In this document: positions 52,600 to 61,943 of the stretch, one piece after another
Numbering within the stretch: the stretch's first letter is position 1
Layout of the letters: every line of letters begins with the position of its first letter
Source of the DNA: Gammaproteobacteria bacterium
Lineage (GTDB): Bacteria; Pseudomonadota; Gammaproteobacteria; Pseudomonadales; Azotimanducaceae
DNA: 64,000 nt
Assembly (NCBI GenBank): GCA_026708185.1
Contig: JAPOVK010000027.1
Coordinates: 62,001 to 126,000, forward strand
Direction of reading: 5' to 3'
The notes under the pieces: generated by a model
What the model saw: only the letters and a program-made list of their open reading frames with translations
Database searches by the model: none
Told to the model about the DNA's origin: nothing
Program-made: the position numbers and the translations under genes

Positions 52600-55416
52600 T
52601 CAGGAACCGAACCGGTAGCGGAGCTTGACGATGAAGTAGTCGACGATGGGCTCGCGCAGCGCATCGAGGAACAGTTCGTCGTACTCGAAACCCGAACCCC
52701 GGACCAAGTTGGATCCGCGCGTGTAGACGACGAAAAGGTCGGACAGCGGGCCGATTTCCCAGCGGTAGCGGAACTGCCCGGTCAGGCGCGAAATGGTGAA
52801 GTCCTCGTCCCCGTCCACCGGCACCTCGTCGCGCGTCTCGAGCCACCCGTCACTCAGCGGGACCCGCAGGTAGGTCAGGTCCGCCGCATCGATGCCGGCC
52901 CACTGCAGGGTCAGGCGCATCTGGTGCCGCGCGTTGAAGAAGAAATCCGCCTTCAGGACCGGCTGCAGGTCGGTGGCGGAGAAGGTCGCGAAGTTGCGGT
53001 CCCCCGTGTGCAGCAGCCAGCCATCGCGGCGCATGTAGCGCAGGTCGACATCGAGCGACAGGCGGTCGGTCGGCTTGTAGGTGATGCCGAAGTCGGCGCC
53101 GAACGACTCGCCGCCGAGTTCCTCCCCGTCACGGGTGACGGTGCCGCTCCACGAGAACGGCTTGGCGGTGTCGGTGCCGAAACCGATCTGCGTGAACAGG
53201 CGGCCCTTGATTCTGAACATGCCGTTGCCGCGGCTCGACAGGTCGTCCCAGCGCGACGGGAAGTAGTTGAGGTAGGCCTTCACCTCGGAGCTGTTGTTGA
53301 ACATCAGCGTGTGGCTCGAGAAGATGCCGACGCGGTTGGCAAAGCCCTCGGTGCTGGCCTGGAAGTTCAGGAACAGCGAATTGCGCAGTTGCCGGAAGCG
53401 CTCGAGGTTCTGGAAGCGAACGAGCCCGTAGCGAGCGACGACCACGTCGTTGCGACCGATGAAGCCGAGAGCCGACATCGACAGGTTGCTGTCGATGTAG
53501 TCGAGTGCTCCTTGATGGATCAGCCCGCGGCGTTGGAAGAAGCTGAAGTCGTTGTAGATGCCGTGGCCTGTGACGGCCCCAGGATCCTTGTCGTTGGGCG
53601 GCGCATCGCTGTACACGTACTGGCCGTCCCACTGAAAGGCGCCGCCCGCCGCCAAGGCGTGGGCATCGATGCCGTGCACCATAGCGGAATCCCGCTCGCC
53701 CGGCAGGTCCACGAAAGTACCCATGTAGCCGAGCGAGCGGCGACCCTTGCCGGTCTGCTCGTAGAGCAGGCGCACGACGCCGAAGTCGCGGCCTTCGCCA
53801 GTCCACTCGACGTCGTCGCCGGCGGCGTCGGTCCCGCGCAGCACGACATCGTCCTCCATCGCGCCGAGCACGCCGAAGCGCAGGCCCCCCGCTTGGCCGA
53901 CCAGCTTGGCTGCCCCGAGCAGATCGGTCGGCTTGCTCTTCTCGACGGCGGCAATCTCGACATCGTCCGGCACGTCGTTGACCAATTGCCGCGCTGCGCC
54001 GCCGATGCGCCGGGTGTTGATCAGCGTGGTCGGTTCCGGGGTGTAGGTCCGGGGCGTCGCCCGGGCGCCCGTTCCCTGGGGCCCGCGGTAACGGTTCACG
54101 TCCGCGCGCGGCGACGTGAAGAAGACCTCGTTGCCCTCGAGGAAGAACTGGCGCTTTTCGGGGAAGAAGGTCTCCACCGCCGTCAGGTTCACCACGACGT
54201 CGTCCGACTCGACCGCGCCGAAGTCCGGGTTCAGCGTCGCGGTGAGTTGGAGATTGGGCGACGGACGGTACGAGAAGTCCACGCCAGCGCGCCCACGCTG
54301 GTCGTCGGCCATGTTGTCGACGGTCCCCGAGACGTAGGGGAATATGCCGTAGTGTTGCTTGGGCTCGACACCTGGCACGTTGACCGGCTGCAACGCCGAG
54401 ATGAATCGGCCGCCCGTGCGCGGGAGCGCGGGCCAACTCCAGGTCTCGTCCAAGTGCGCGACCTGGCGCTTGACCCATACGCCCATGGCGCGGTCGCCGT
54501 TCCCCGGCGGCATCGCCATCATCGACCAGGGCAGGAACATCTCCGCGCTCCAGCCCGTCGCCGTCTTCGCCGTCGCCGCCTCCCACGGCCCGTCCCACTG
54601 CTCGGTGAGCGTGTATTCCGGCAGCACCTTGCCGTCCTGCACGGATCCGCCGAGGTTGACGGAGAACCAATACCCGTACAGGCCGTTGCCGCTCGAGTCC
54701 AAGGCCACGCCGAACTGGTCGCGGTTGATGTACTGGTCGCGGGCGGAGAGGCGCGAAACCAGGGTCTCCGGTGGCTGCTCCATGGCCGCGCCTACATAGA
54801 GGCCACGGTCGGTGTAGAAGAACCGGGTGACCGTGGCATAGGCCGTGTCGGCGAGCGTATCCGGCTCCGTCACGCGCAGGTTGTCGAAGCCGGCCACATC
54901 GCGCCACGCCGGCTCGTCGATCTGACCGTCGAGCCGAATCGCCGCGTCGGCGACGTAGGGGACATCGATCGTCCCGCCGTCGTCGCCACCGGCGCGGAGA
55001 TGCAAGCGCCAATCGCCAGTCTCCTCGGCAGCCGCTGCGGCGACCGTCGGGGCGTCCACGGCGGCGGTCGGCGGCGGCCCGGGCTCGGCAATGACGACGG
55101 TCGGCACCGGTTCGGAAGCCAGGTACCAGGCCGAGAACCCACTCGCCCGAGCGCGAGCGCCAAGCGCACGCGCGGCCCCCTCGTCCATCTCCGTGGACAC
55201 TGCACGGTGGTAGCGGCTGCCGCCGATGGTCACCGCACGGACGGAGCAGGCGATCTCGAGCCGGGCGCTGACCTCCTCGCAAGCCGCATCAGCATAGTGC
55301 GGCGTGATCCAACTGCCGAAGACCACCGCGCCGGACGAACCGGAAGCCACGGCGGACACGGACAAAGCGACCATCAGTACGCCGCACGCGGCGCGATGGG
55401 GGAAGTGGGGGGACAT
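52600..55416 (-). CDS. DUF5916 outer-membrane barrel with CBM9-like domain
   Basis: 938 residues. A signal peptide (about 1-30) is followed by a short SPOR-like region (CSVRAVTIGGSRYHRAVST, about 58-105), then a CBM9-like jellyroll (about 150-340; IRLDGQIDEPAWRDVAGFDN), and a long region rich in alternating beta strands that ends in RYRF, as expected for an outer-membrane barrel. EKRQFFLEGNEVF is a DUF5916 hallmark. The domain often sits in polymer- or metabolite-handling outer-membrane proteins, but the substrate is unknown. The antisense ORF of similar length is a codon shadow. Confidence 0.8.
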   Translation of the reverse strand: MSPHFPHRAACGVLMVALSVSAVASGSSGAVVFGSWITPHYADAACEEVSARLEIACSVRAVTIGGSRYHRAVSTEMDEGAARALGARARASGFSAWYLASEPVPTVVIAEPGPPPTAAVDAPTVAAAAAEETGDWRLHLRAGGDDGGTIDVPYVADAAIRLDGQIDEPAWRDVAGFDNLRVTEPDTLADTAYATVTRFFYTDRGLYVGAAMEQPPETLVSRLSARDQYINRDQFGVALDSSGNGLYGYWFSVNLGGSVQDGKVLPEYTLTEQWDGPWEAATAKTATGWSAEMFLPWSMMAMPPGNGDRAMGVWVKRQVAHLDETWSWPALPRTGGRFISALQPVNVPGVEPKQHYGIFPYVSGTVDNMADDQRGRAGVDFSYRPSPNLQLTATLNPDFGAVESDDVVVNLTAVETFFPEKRQFFLEGNEVFFTSPRADVNRYRGPQGTGARATPRTYTPEPTTLINTRRIGGAARQLVNDVPDDVEIAAVEKSKPTDLLGAAKLVGQAGGLRFGVLGAMEDDVVLRGTDAAGDDVEWTGEGRDFGVVRLLYEQTGKGRRSLGYMGTFVDLPGERDSAMVHGIDAHALAAGGAFQWDGQYVYSDAPPNDKDPGAVTGHGIYNDFSFFQRRGLIHQGALDYIDSNLSMSALGFIGRNDVVVARYGLVRFQNLERFRQLRNSLFLNFQASTEGFANRVGIFSSHTLMFNNSSEVKAYLNYFPSRWDDLSSRGNGMFRIKGRLFTQIGFGTDTAKPFSWSGTVTRDGEELGGESFGADFGITYKPTDRLSLDVDLRYMRRDGWLLHTGDRNFATFSATDLQPVLKADFFFNARHQMRLTLQWAGIDAADLTYLRVPLSDGWLETRDEVPVDGDEDFTISRLTGQFRYRWEIGPLSDLFVVYTRGSNLVRGSGFEYDELFLDALREPIVDYFIVKLRYRFGS

Positions 55417-55499
55417 GAGCCGCTAGAGTAGTCGAAATCGCCAGACAGGGCTACGACGGACCACCCTTAGGTCAGGTCATCGGTGAGCGCCTTGCTCGG

Positions 55500-57041
55500 T
55501 CATCTCCCCATCGCTTCCCGGGAGAGAGCGATCGGAAACTCGGCCCTGATCCTTGCGTCGATTTCGTCGCTGACATGGCGCGGCACGTGGCGGCCGAGGA
55601 GCTCCCGGGTCCTCTCGATGGCCAGATCCAGCAGAACCGGCTTGCCGAGTTCCTCCCAGACCGTCGGGCTGGTGCGGTCGCTGTAGTCCGGATAGATGTA
55701 CTCGCTTTGCATGACCTGCAGGGTGTTGCCGGAACCCAGGTAGTGGCCTTCCCCGCTGCAGCAGATCCGTTCGATCTCCTCGAAACTCAAGGTGTCGGTG
55801 TTGACTTCGATGCCACGGACAGCGCGGCCGACTGCCCCTAAGATGTCGTTGTCCAGCAACAGGCTCTCCGGGCATGTGCCCAGAAGGCTCGCGTACATGC
55901 CGGCGGACTCATAGACGATGTTCGCGCCGGACAAGGCCGCGGCAAGCACCGTGGCCGCGCGTTCGGCGCCCGCCTGAAAGTCGGGGAACTTGGCGTCGCT
56001 CATGCCGCAAGCGGTGCCGAAGGGCAGGTCGAAGTGGTTGCCGACCTGGGCGCAGGCGGCGGACAGCAGGCCCTGCTCCGGCGAGCCGCCGCTCATCGCC
56101 CCGGTGCGCAGGTCCGAGACGAACGGCCAGGCGCCGAGAATCGCGGGTGCGCCGGGCTCGATCGCGTTCACGTAGACCAGGCCGCCGAGGCACTCCGCCC
56201 ACGCTTGGGAGACCGTCCCGGCCAAATAGGCGGGCGCCGTTGCACCGGCCTGGGCTGCCGACAAGAGCAACACGGGCATCCCCCCCTGTACCGCGACCCG
56301 GAGGCATTCCATGGCATCGGTAGCGAACTTGAGCGGCGGCACGACGAAGCAGTTGGACTGGCTGACGAAGGGCCGCGCGCGCCACTCCGCCTCGCCGCCG
56401 GCGATCATGTGCAGCATCTCGAAGCTCTTCTCGAGGTGCTGGTACACCGTCCAGCTCGAACCGACGTGCTTGCTCGTGCCCATCACCGAGCAGTAGAGGG
56501 TGTTGATGTCCAGCGCGTAGTTGTCGGGAGTGTCCCGGGGCACGCAGGTGCGCTGGAACATGTGAATGTGTTCGCAGGTGTCGGTGATCCGCGCCATGTC
56601 GTAGAGGTCCTGCGACTCGGAGTCCCGGTAGACGCGGTTCTCCGAGTCGGCGAGCATGACCGCCGCGCCGGCCGTCGAGAAATGCACGCGCGTGCCGGAG
56701 AGGTCCAGGTCCCAACGGGGATCCTGGCCGTGCAGCACCAGGTTCCGCCGGGCCTGCTGCAACGTGCGTTCGACCAGGCTTCGCGGCATGCGCAGCCGCC
56801 CGTCGTCGCCGAGCACGGCGCCCACCGTCGTACAGGTCTCGATGCAGTGTGGCGTGGCGTCGGCGAAACCGACGTTCTCCAGGATATTGAAGGCGTTGTC
56901 CGCGATGGCAAGAACGCCGTCAGCGGAGAGGGGTTGGAATTGTCCGCCGGTCTGCCCCGGACGAACCGGCTTGACCGCTTCGGCCAAGGGTGCGGCGCGC
57001 TCGGCCTTGCGCGCCCGTCTGCCGCCTGATCGTCTAGCCAT
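55500..57041 (-). CDS. MttB-family (trimethylamine/betaine) corrinoid methyltransferase, non-pyrrolysine
   Basis: 513 residues, COG5598 family. It transfers a methyl group from a quaternary or tertiary amine to a corrinoid protein. No internal UAG is present, so it belongs to the non-pyrrolysine branch, like glycine betaine MtgB, rather than true trimethylamine MttB. Recognisable regions: ADNAFNILENVGFADATPHC, SGGSPEQGLLSAACAQ, GMSDAKFPDFQAG. A strong GGGAGGAA precedes the ATG at 57041. It is the last gene of the corrinoid operon, 34 bases after the activator gene. Substrate (glycine betaine, proline betaine, carnitine or other) unknown. Confidence 0.86.
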   Translation of the reverse strand: MARRSGGRRARKAERAAPLAEAVKPVRPGQTGGQFQPLSADGVLAIADNAFNILENVGFADATPHCIETCTTVGAVLGDDGRLRMPRSLVERTLQQARRNLVLHGQDPRWDLDLSGTRVHFSTAGAAVMLADSENRVYRDSESQDLYDMARITDTCEHIHMFQRTCVPRDTPDNYALDINTLYCSVMGTSKHVGSSWTVYQHLEKSFEMLHMIAGGEAEWRARPFVSQSNCFVVPPLKFATDAMECLRVAVQGGMPVLLLSAAQAGATAPAYLAGTVSQAWAECLGGLVYVNAIEPGAPAILGAWPFVSDLRTGAMSGGSPEQGLLSAACAQVGNHFDLPFGTACGMSDAKFPDFQAGAERAATVLAAALSGANIVYESAGMYASLLGTCPESLLLDNDILGAVGRAVRGIEVNTDTLSFEEIERICCSGEGHYLGSGNTLQVMQSEYIYPDYSDRTSPTVWEELGKPVLLDLAIERTRELLGRHVPRHVSDEIDARIRAEFPIALSREAMGR

Positions 57042-57075
57042 GGCAGTTCCTCCCTTGCACGTGCGCTCCGTCAGC

Positions 57076-59124
57076 TTAGCTTGATTTAGATGGCCGTGGG
57101 GCCGATATCGTTCGCCTCGCGCGCCTGCCCTGCCCCCGCGTTGCCCGCCCGGCGACGGTCGACGCGGGTCGCGTGGCGCGGCCGGGGAAGAGGCCGCCCA
57201 GGCGGGCCAATTCGGCAGGTCCGTGCGGTATCGCCATGGCATCGACGAAATACGCCTGGAACCTCGGCTCGATGGCCGTCTCCACCTTCTCCACGCTCTT
57301 GACCACGGACTCGATCTCGCTGCGCGAGGCCTGGTTCAAGAGGGCGATCCTGGCACCGTGGCCGGCCGCGTTGCCGACCGCCGCGACCGCATCCAGGGAA
57401 CAGTCCGGAATCATGCCCAGCGCCATGGCGTAGCGGACATCGATGTGGCTGCCGAATGCCCCGGCCAAGCGTATCCGGTCCACCGAGGTCACCTCGAGGC
57501 GGTCCATGAGCAGCCGGATGCCCGCATACAGCGCAGCCTTGGCGAGTTGGATCTGACGCACGTCGTTTTGCGTGACGGTGACCTGGTCGCCATGGATGGC
57601 AAAGGAGAAGGTGCGGCCGTCGGGAACCAAGCGCACCGTGCGGCTCGCCTGACCGCCGTCGATCACCCCATCGCTGGTGAGGATTCCCGCCAGCCACATC
57701 TCGACCACCGCTTCGATGATCCCTGAGCCGCAAACACCGGTGACGCCCTGCGCCGGCAGGGTGTCGTTGAATCCAGGCTCGTCGGACCACAGGTCCGAGC
57801 CGATCACTCGAATCCGGGTGTCCAAGGTGTCCGGGTCGATCCGTACCCGTTCGATCGCCCCGGGTGCAGCACGCTGGCCGGCGCTGACCTGGGCGCCTTC
57901 AAAGGCCGGGCCGGTCGGGCTGGAGCAGGCCAGCAACCGTGCAGCGTTGCCGAGCACGATTTCCGCGTTGGTGCCGATGTCAACCAGCAAGCTCACGGCA
58001 TCGCTCCGGTGGGGTTGCTCGCAAAGGACCACCCCGGCGGTGTCGGCACCCACATGACCTGCGATACAAGGAAGCGCATAGGCGACAGCACCCGGATTGA
58101 CCTCGACGCCCAAATCCCGGGCCGGAAGGTGGACGGACTGTTCCGCCGCCAGCGCGAAGGGCGCGCCGCCGAGTTCCACGGGGCTGATACCGAGCAACAG
58201 GTGATGCATGATCGGGTTGCAAACGAACGTCAGGCTGACGATGTCCTGTGCCTCGATGCCCGCGTCGGCTGCCGTGCCGGCCACGAGTTCGTTGACCGCC
58301 CGGCGCACCTCCCGCGTCAGTTCCGCGCTGCCTTCCGGGTGCATCATGACGTAGGAAACCCGGCTCATCAGATCCTCGCCGAAGCGTATCTGCGGGTTCA
58401 TCATGCCGTTCGAGCAGAGCACGTCGCCGCTGCCCAAGTCGCACAGATGAGCGGCTATGGTGGTTGAACCCACGTCGATTGCCACGCCGTAGATGGCCTC
58501 CTTGAAGCCCGGCCAGACGGCGAGGATTTCCGCTTCCTGATGCACTGCGACCGTCACCGACCACTCGCCGGCGCGCAACAGGCCTTGCAGGTTCGGCAGC
58601 AACGCCGCCGGAAACACCGGTCGCAGACCCCACTGCGACTCCAACGCATCGAGCAGACGCGTCAGGTCGCTTCCTGCGCCGAGATCCGCAGCGGGCACGT
58701 CCACCAGGTGGAGGCGGACCACCGGATCCAAGCGGATCGGCCGCGAGTCGGCGTCCTTGCGAACGACCTGCCGGTGCACTTGGCTCTCCGGCGGCACGTC
58801 GATCACGAGATCGCCCTGGATGGCGGCTTGGCAACTCAGCCGGTGGCCTGCGCTGAGCGGCTGGCCGCGCTCGCCGTAACGAGTCTCGACGACGCCAGCG
58901 GGCGACAGGTGCTCCGGGCTGGAAACGATGCCGTGCTTGGGAAAGTTGCCGGCGCTGCAGACGACCCGGCAACGCCCGCAGAGCCCTCGGCCTCCGCAGA
59001 TGGAGGCGACGTCCACGCCGAGTTCCCACGCCGCTTCAAGCAAGGGCGTACCGAATGGGAACTCGCCGCGGCGTCCGGACGGGGTGAAGACCACCCTCGC
59101 CTGCCGTTCGGGCTTAAGTTCCAT
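57076..59124 (-). CDS. RACo-like corrinoid reductive activator (ferredoxin + ASKHA ATPase)
   Basis: About 682 residues. The N-terminal ~100 residues are a 2Fe-2S ferredoxin (CGGRGLCGRCRV and a later LSCQA supply the four Cys). The remainder is the DUF4445/RACo ASKHA ATPase (VGSTTIAAHLCDLGSGDV, VDIGTNAEIVLGN, AGAFGSHIDVRYAMALGMIP). It uses ATP hydrolysis to push an electron onto Co(II) corrinoid after accidental oxidation, which suits aerobic life. I chose the ATG at 59124; a longer ORF to 59253 carries an Ala/Arg-rich leader without homology. It follows the methyl-THF enzyme by 22 bases. Confidence 0.87.
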   Translation of the reverse strand: MELKPERQARVVFTPSGRRGEFPFGTPLLEAAWELGVDVASICGGRGLCGRCRVVCSAGNFPKHGIVSSPEHLSPAGVVETRYGERGQPLSAGHRLSCQAAIQGDLVIDVPPESQVHRQVVRKDADSRPIRLDPVVRLHLVDVPAADLGAGSDLTRLLDALESQWGLRPVFPAALLPNLQGLLRAGEWSVTVAVHQEAEILAVWPGFKEAIYGVAIDVGSTTIAAHLCDLGSGDVLCSNGMMNPQIRFGEDLMSRVSYVMMHPEGSAELTREVRRAVNELVAGTAADAGIEAQDIVSLTFVCNPIMHHLLLGISPVELGGAPFALAAEQSVHLPARDLGVEVNPGAVAYALPCIAGHVGADTAGVVLCEQPHRSDAVSLLVDIGTNAEIVLGNAARLLACSSPTGPAFEGAQVSAGQRAAPGAIERVRIDPDTLDTRIRVIGSDLWSDEPGFNDTLPAQGVTGVCGSGIIEAVVEMWLAGILTSDGVIDGGQASRTVRLVPDGRTFSFAIHGDQVTVTQNDVRQIQLAKAALYAGIRLLMDRLEVTSVDRIRLAGAFGSHIDVRYAMALGMIPDCSLDAVAAVGNAAGHGARIALLNQASRSEIESVVKSVEKVETAIEPRFQAYFVDAMAIPHGPAELARLGGLFPGRATRPASTVAGRATRGQGRRARRTISAPRPSKSS

Positions 59125-59146
59125 ACCCGCGTAAGCGGCTATTGGA

Positions 59147-60052
59147 TCAGCCGCGGCGGCGACGCCGCGGGCGGTCCCGCCGGCTCCCTTGCGCGGCCGC
59201 GCGCGCGCCGGTTTCACGGTACTTGCCGATCCAGCGCACGCAGTCGGGATCATTGCCCATCATGACGTCCGCGCCGGACACGGCCTGCATGACCGAGTCG
59301 TGCAGCGGGTTGGTGATCGCGGACGTCAAGCCGGCACCGATGGCCATGGTGAGAAAGGCGCTGTTTATGCCGTTGCGGTTGGGCAACCCGAAACTCACGT
59401 TGGACGCGCCGCAGGTGGTGTTGACCTTCAGTTCGGTGCGCAAGCGGCTGACCAAGCGCATGACCTGCTTGCCCGCGGAGTTGATCGCGCCGATGGGCAT
59501 CACCAGCGGATCGACCACCACGTCGCTCGCGGGGATGCCGTGGTCCTGCGCCCGTTCGACGATCTTCCGGGCCACCGCGAAGCGCACGTCCGGATCCTCG
59601 GAGATTCCGGTTTCGTCGTTGGAGATGGCCACTACCGCGGCACGGTGCCGGGCGACCAGCGGCAGTACCGACTCGAGCCGATCCTCTTCTCCGGTCACCG
59701 AGTTGACGAGCGCCTTGCCCTGGTAGACCGCGAGCCCCGCTTCCAGCGCGGCGACGATGGAGGAGTCGATGGACAGGGGGACGTCGGTCACCGATTGCAC
59801 GAGCTTGACGGCTTCGGCGAGGATCCCCGGCTCGTCCGCCAGCGGGATGCCGGCGTTGACGTCCAGCATGTGGGCGCCGGCCGCAACCTGGGCGACGGCG
59901 TCGTCGACCACGCGGTGGTAGTCGCCCGCCCTCATTTCCGCCGCCAGAACCTTGCGGCCGGTGGGGTTGATGCGCTCGCCGATGACCACGAAGGGCCGGT
60001 CGAAGCCGATCACCACTTCCCGGCTCGCGGATGTGACAACGGTGTCCGTCAC
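59147..60052 (-). CDS. Methyltetrahydrofolate:corrinoid methyltransferase (DHPS-like barrel)
   Basis: 301 residues, pterin-binding TIM barrel. Motifs: VVIGERINPTGRKVL, HMLDVNAGIPLAD, LSIDSSIVAALEAGL and VNTTCGASNVSFGLPNRNG, all typical of MetH/AcsE/MtgA-like proteins. It would move the methyl group from methyl-corrinoid to tetrahydrofolate (MtgA direction), feeding C1 metabolism. Its C-terminus ends in a basic tail (RRDRPRRRRRG). The ATG overlaps the end of the virulence-factor gene by four bases. Confidence 0.9.
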   Translation of the reverse strand: MTDTVVTSASREVVIGFDRPFVVIGERINPTGRKVLAAEMRAGDYHRVVDDAVAQVAAGAHMLDVNAGIPLADEPGILAEAVKLVQSVTDVPLSIDSSIVAALEAGLAVYQGKALVNSVTGEEDRLESVLPLVARHRAAVVAISNDETGISEDPDVRFAVARKIVERAQDHGIPASDVVVDPLVMPIGAINSAGKQVMRLVSRLRTELKVNTTCGASNVSFGLPNRNGINSAFLTMAIGAGLTSAITNPLHDSVMQAVSGADVMMGNDPDCVRWIGKYRETGARAAAQGSRRDRPRRRRRG

Positions 60053-60357
60053 GACTTGAAACCGTGATTGCGGATGAGCGCCAGCAACTGAGCGTCGGCA
60101 TATCCTGTCTCGACCCGCTCAGCCAACCGGACGGCGACCGCCTGCAGGTCCGTCGCGCCATCGACAGGCTCCACGGTGATCGGGTCACGCTCCCATTCGC
60201 TGATGTAGGCATCGGCCGTGCGTTTCTTCGCGCGCATAGCGGCGCGGTCGATGGCGTTCTGAAAGCGCGCGCCCAGCAACACCTTGGCCCGCCTTCTGCC
60301 CTGCTTGACGATGATCTGCGACGGAATGTCGCGCCATCGAATCAACAAGGCGTCCAC
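60049..60357 (-). CDS. Virulence-factor-like (PF13769) small protein
   Basis: 102 residues. The sequence WRDIPSQIIVKQGRRRAKV followed by RFQNAIDRAAMRAKKRTADAY matches a family annotated 'virulence factor' that has no proven biochemical role. It is conserved in many aerobic corrinoid-methyltransferase clusters beside DUF1638 proteins, so a role in corrinoid methyl transfer is more likely than in virulence. It is tightly coupled on both sides: two bases after the DUF1638 gene and overlapping the methyltransferase start. Confidence 0.8.
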   Translation of the reverse strand: MDALLIRWRDIPSQIIVKQGRRRAKVLLGARFQNAIDRAAMRAKKRTADAYISEWERDPITVEPVDGATDLQAVAVRLAERVETGYADAQLLALIRNHGFKS

Positions 60358-60359
60358 CG

Positions 60360-60977
60360 TCAGCCTGCGGCGACCCGGGCGACCTGGGCGTCCAAGGCCC
60401 CGTAGCCGGTATGGACGTGGGTGAACTCAAGCCCCAACCGAGTCGCGGCCTCCCTAGCCTCGGCGAGTAGCCCGGCGTCTCGGGTCTGCGACAGATAGAC
60501 CACGCGCCGGTAGTTGCCGAAGAAGGCCTCCAAGAGCTCCGGATGGCGCTCGAGGTCAAGCGTCTCCACGACGAGGCGGTCGAAGAATCGCACCAAGAAG
60601 TCGGTCAGGTAGAACGTACCCGGCTCGTCCTCGGCCATGCGTTCGATGCGCTCGGCACTGGCGAACACGTCGTAGCAATGCAGCCCCGGCAGCCGCTCCA
60701 CGCCCGGAAAGTCCGCGAGCACGCGGTCGATCCCGCCGTAGCTGCCACAATCGGCATAACCGATGAAGATGCGGGCGTACTGCCCTCGCGCGCGTTCGAG
60801 TTCGGCGCGCAATCGGGGCGCGATCTCTTGCGGACGCAGGTGCAGGGCTGGGTCCAAGCAACGAATGCGCAGGTGGTCCCAGCCGTTGGCCTGGCGGAGC
60901 GCGTGCAGCTCGCGCCCAAGCGCGCCGCAGGCGATGACCAGCACGGGTTCCGTCCGCGGATGCTCCGTCCCGCTCAT
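60360..60977 (-). CDS. DUF1638 family protein
   Basis: 205 residues. Family signatures: VIACGALGRELHALR near the N-terminus, and FIGYADCGSYGGIDRVL, with GLHCYDVFAS following; the Cys and His residues here could bind a metal. The function is not established. DUF1638 genes co-occur with MttB-like methyltransferases and corrinoid proteins, and this one starts with ATGA overlap after the corrinoid protein gene. I infer a role in corrinoid delivery, methyl transfer or substrate entry. Confidence 0.85.
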   Translation of the reverse strand: MSGTEHPRTEPVLVIACGALGRELHALRQANGWDHLRIRCLDPALHLRPQEIAPRLRAELERARGQYARIFIGYADCGSYGGIDRVLADFPGVERLPGLHCYDVFASAERIERMAEDEPGTFYLTDFLVRFFDRLVVETLDLERHPELLEAFFGNYRRVVYLSQTRDAGLLAEAREAATRLGLEFTHVHTGYGALDAQVARVAAG

Positions 60978-61681
60978 GGGTAGTTGTGCCTCTTGCGCAT
61001 CAGGTCCGTGGCCGTCTCCACGGCGGTGGCGGCATCCCGGCAATAGGCGTCCGCGCCCACCGCGGCGCCGAACTCCTCGTTCAGCGGCGCACCGCCCACC
61101 AAGACGATGTAGTCGTCGCGGATGGATTGGGCCACCAACTCGTCGATGACCACTTTCATGTAAGGCATGGTCGTGGTCAGCAGCGCGGACATGCCGAGAA
61201 TGTCCGGGTTGTGCTCGTCAAGCGCCGCCATGAACTCCTCGACGCTGTTGTTGACGCCGATGTCGACGACTTCGAAACCTGCGCCTTCCATCATCATGCC
61301 GACCAGGTTCTTGCCGATGTCGTGAATGTCGCCCTTGACGGTGCCGATCACCATCTTTCCCACCGGCTTGGCACCCGTCTCTGCGAGCAGCGGCCGGAGC
61401 ACGGCCATGCCGGCTTTCATGGCGTTGGCGGCCAGCAGCACCTCGGGCACGAACAGGATGCCGTCGCGGAAGTCGATGCCGACGATCGTCATGCCGCCCA
61501 CCAGGGCGTCGTTCAGAACCTTGTCCGCTGGCCAGCCTCTGTCCAGCAGGATCTCAGTGCCTTCGACGATTTCATCCTTCAGGCCGTCGTACAGATCGTC
61601 ATGCATCTGCTCGACGAGTTCCTGATCGTCGAGTTCGGAGAGGACGAGATCGTCTTCCTGCTCGCCTTTGCCGTCACTCAT
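60974..61681 (-). CDS. Corrinoid (B12-binding) methyl-carrier protein
   Basis: 235 residues, the MtbC/MtgC type. The N-terminal helical cap (about 15-105) is followed by the cobalamin-binding Rossmann domain with the signature GTVKGDIHDIGKNLV, whose His provides the lower axial ligand. VVDIGVNNSVEEF and MSALLTTTMPYM are further typical strands. It shuttles the methyl group between the MttB-like enzyme and the folate enzyme. It is the first gene of a six-gene operon. GGAGG lies before the ATG at 61681, just downstream of a hairpin. Confidence 0.92.
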   Translation of the reverse strand: MSDGKGEQEDDLVLSELDDQELVEQMHDDLYDGLKDEIVEGTEILLDRGWPADKVLNDALVGGMTIVGIDFRDGILFVPEVLLAANAMKAGMAVLRPLLAETGAKPVGKMVIGTVKGDIHDIGKNLVGMMMEGAGFEVVDIGVNNSVEEFMAALDEHNPDILGMSALLTTTMPYMKVVIDELVAQSIRDDYIVLVGGAPLNEEFGAAVGADAYCRDAATAVETATDLMRKRHNYP

Positions 61682-61696
61682 GCAACTGCCTCCAAT

Positions 61697-61718
61697 CACC
61701 AGGTCTTTTTCCCTGGTG
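61697..61718 (-). promoter_or_regulatory. Leader hairpin immediately upstream of the corrinoid-protein RBS
   Basis: CACCAGG and CCTGGTG form a perfect 7-bp stem around an A-rich loop (GAAAAAGA on the minus strand). It lies directly before the GGAGG of the first gene of the methyl-transfer operon. A TATACT box (61768-61763, minus strand) upstream would place the hairpin within a ~75-base leader. It may control translation or RNA stability. It does not resemble a cobalamin riboswitch, which is much larger. Confidence 0.45.
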
Positions 61719-61943
61719 CGAAAGCTTGTCGTTCTGGCCGGAAGCCCGGTCGTCCGCCGGCGAGTATAGGTTGAGGGGCCTATCCGTGGCGAGCGGTTTT
61801 GCGACACGCAACACCCCTTGGCGCGACCTCGATCGGCCGCCAGAGCGCGCCGTCGGACCGTCCCCAAGCACCGCGATCCGTATTGCCAGTCACCCCCGAA
61901 TGCCGTGAGAATCGCCCGTGGCCATCCGCAGTTGGATTACGGC

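Noticed and set aside
53129-55282. 717-codon minus-strand ORF
   Set aside because: Same strand as the DUF5916 gene but another frame; product is Arg-rich low-complexity and unlike any domain.
52498-55431. 977-codon plus-strand ORF
   Set aside because: It lies wholly antisense to the DUF5916 gene; its product is Arg/Val/Ala-rich without motifs. Long antisense ORFs are expected at this GC content.
55500-57041. Pyrrolysine-containing MttB
   Set aside because: The ORF is continuous with no in-frame UAG, so no pyrrolysine codon is present.
61682-61943. Cobalamin riboswitch before the corrinoid operon
   Set aside because: The leader contains one short hairpin and no B12-box-like conserved core; it is too short for the known class.
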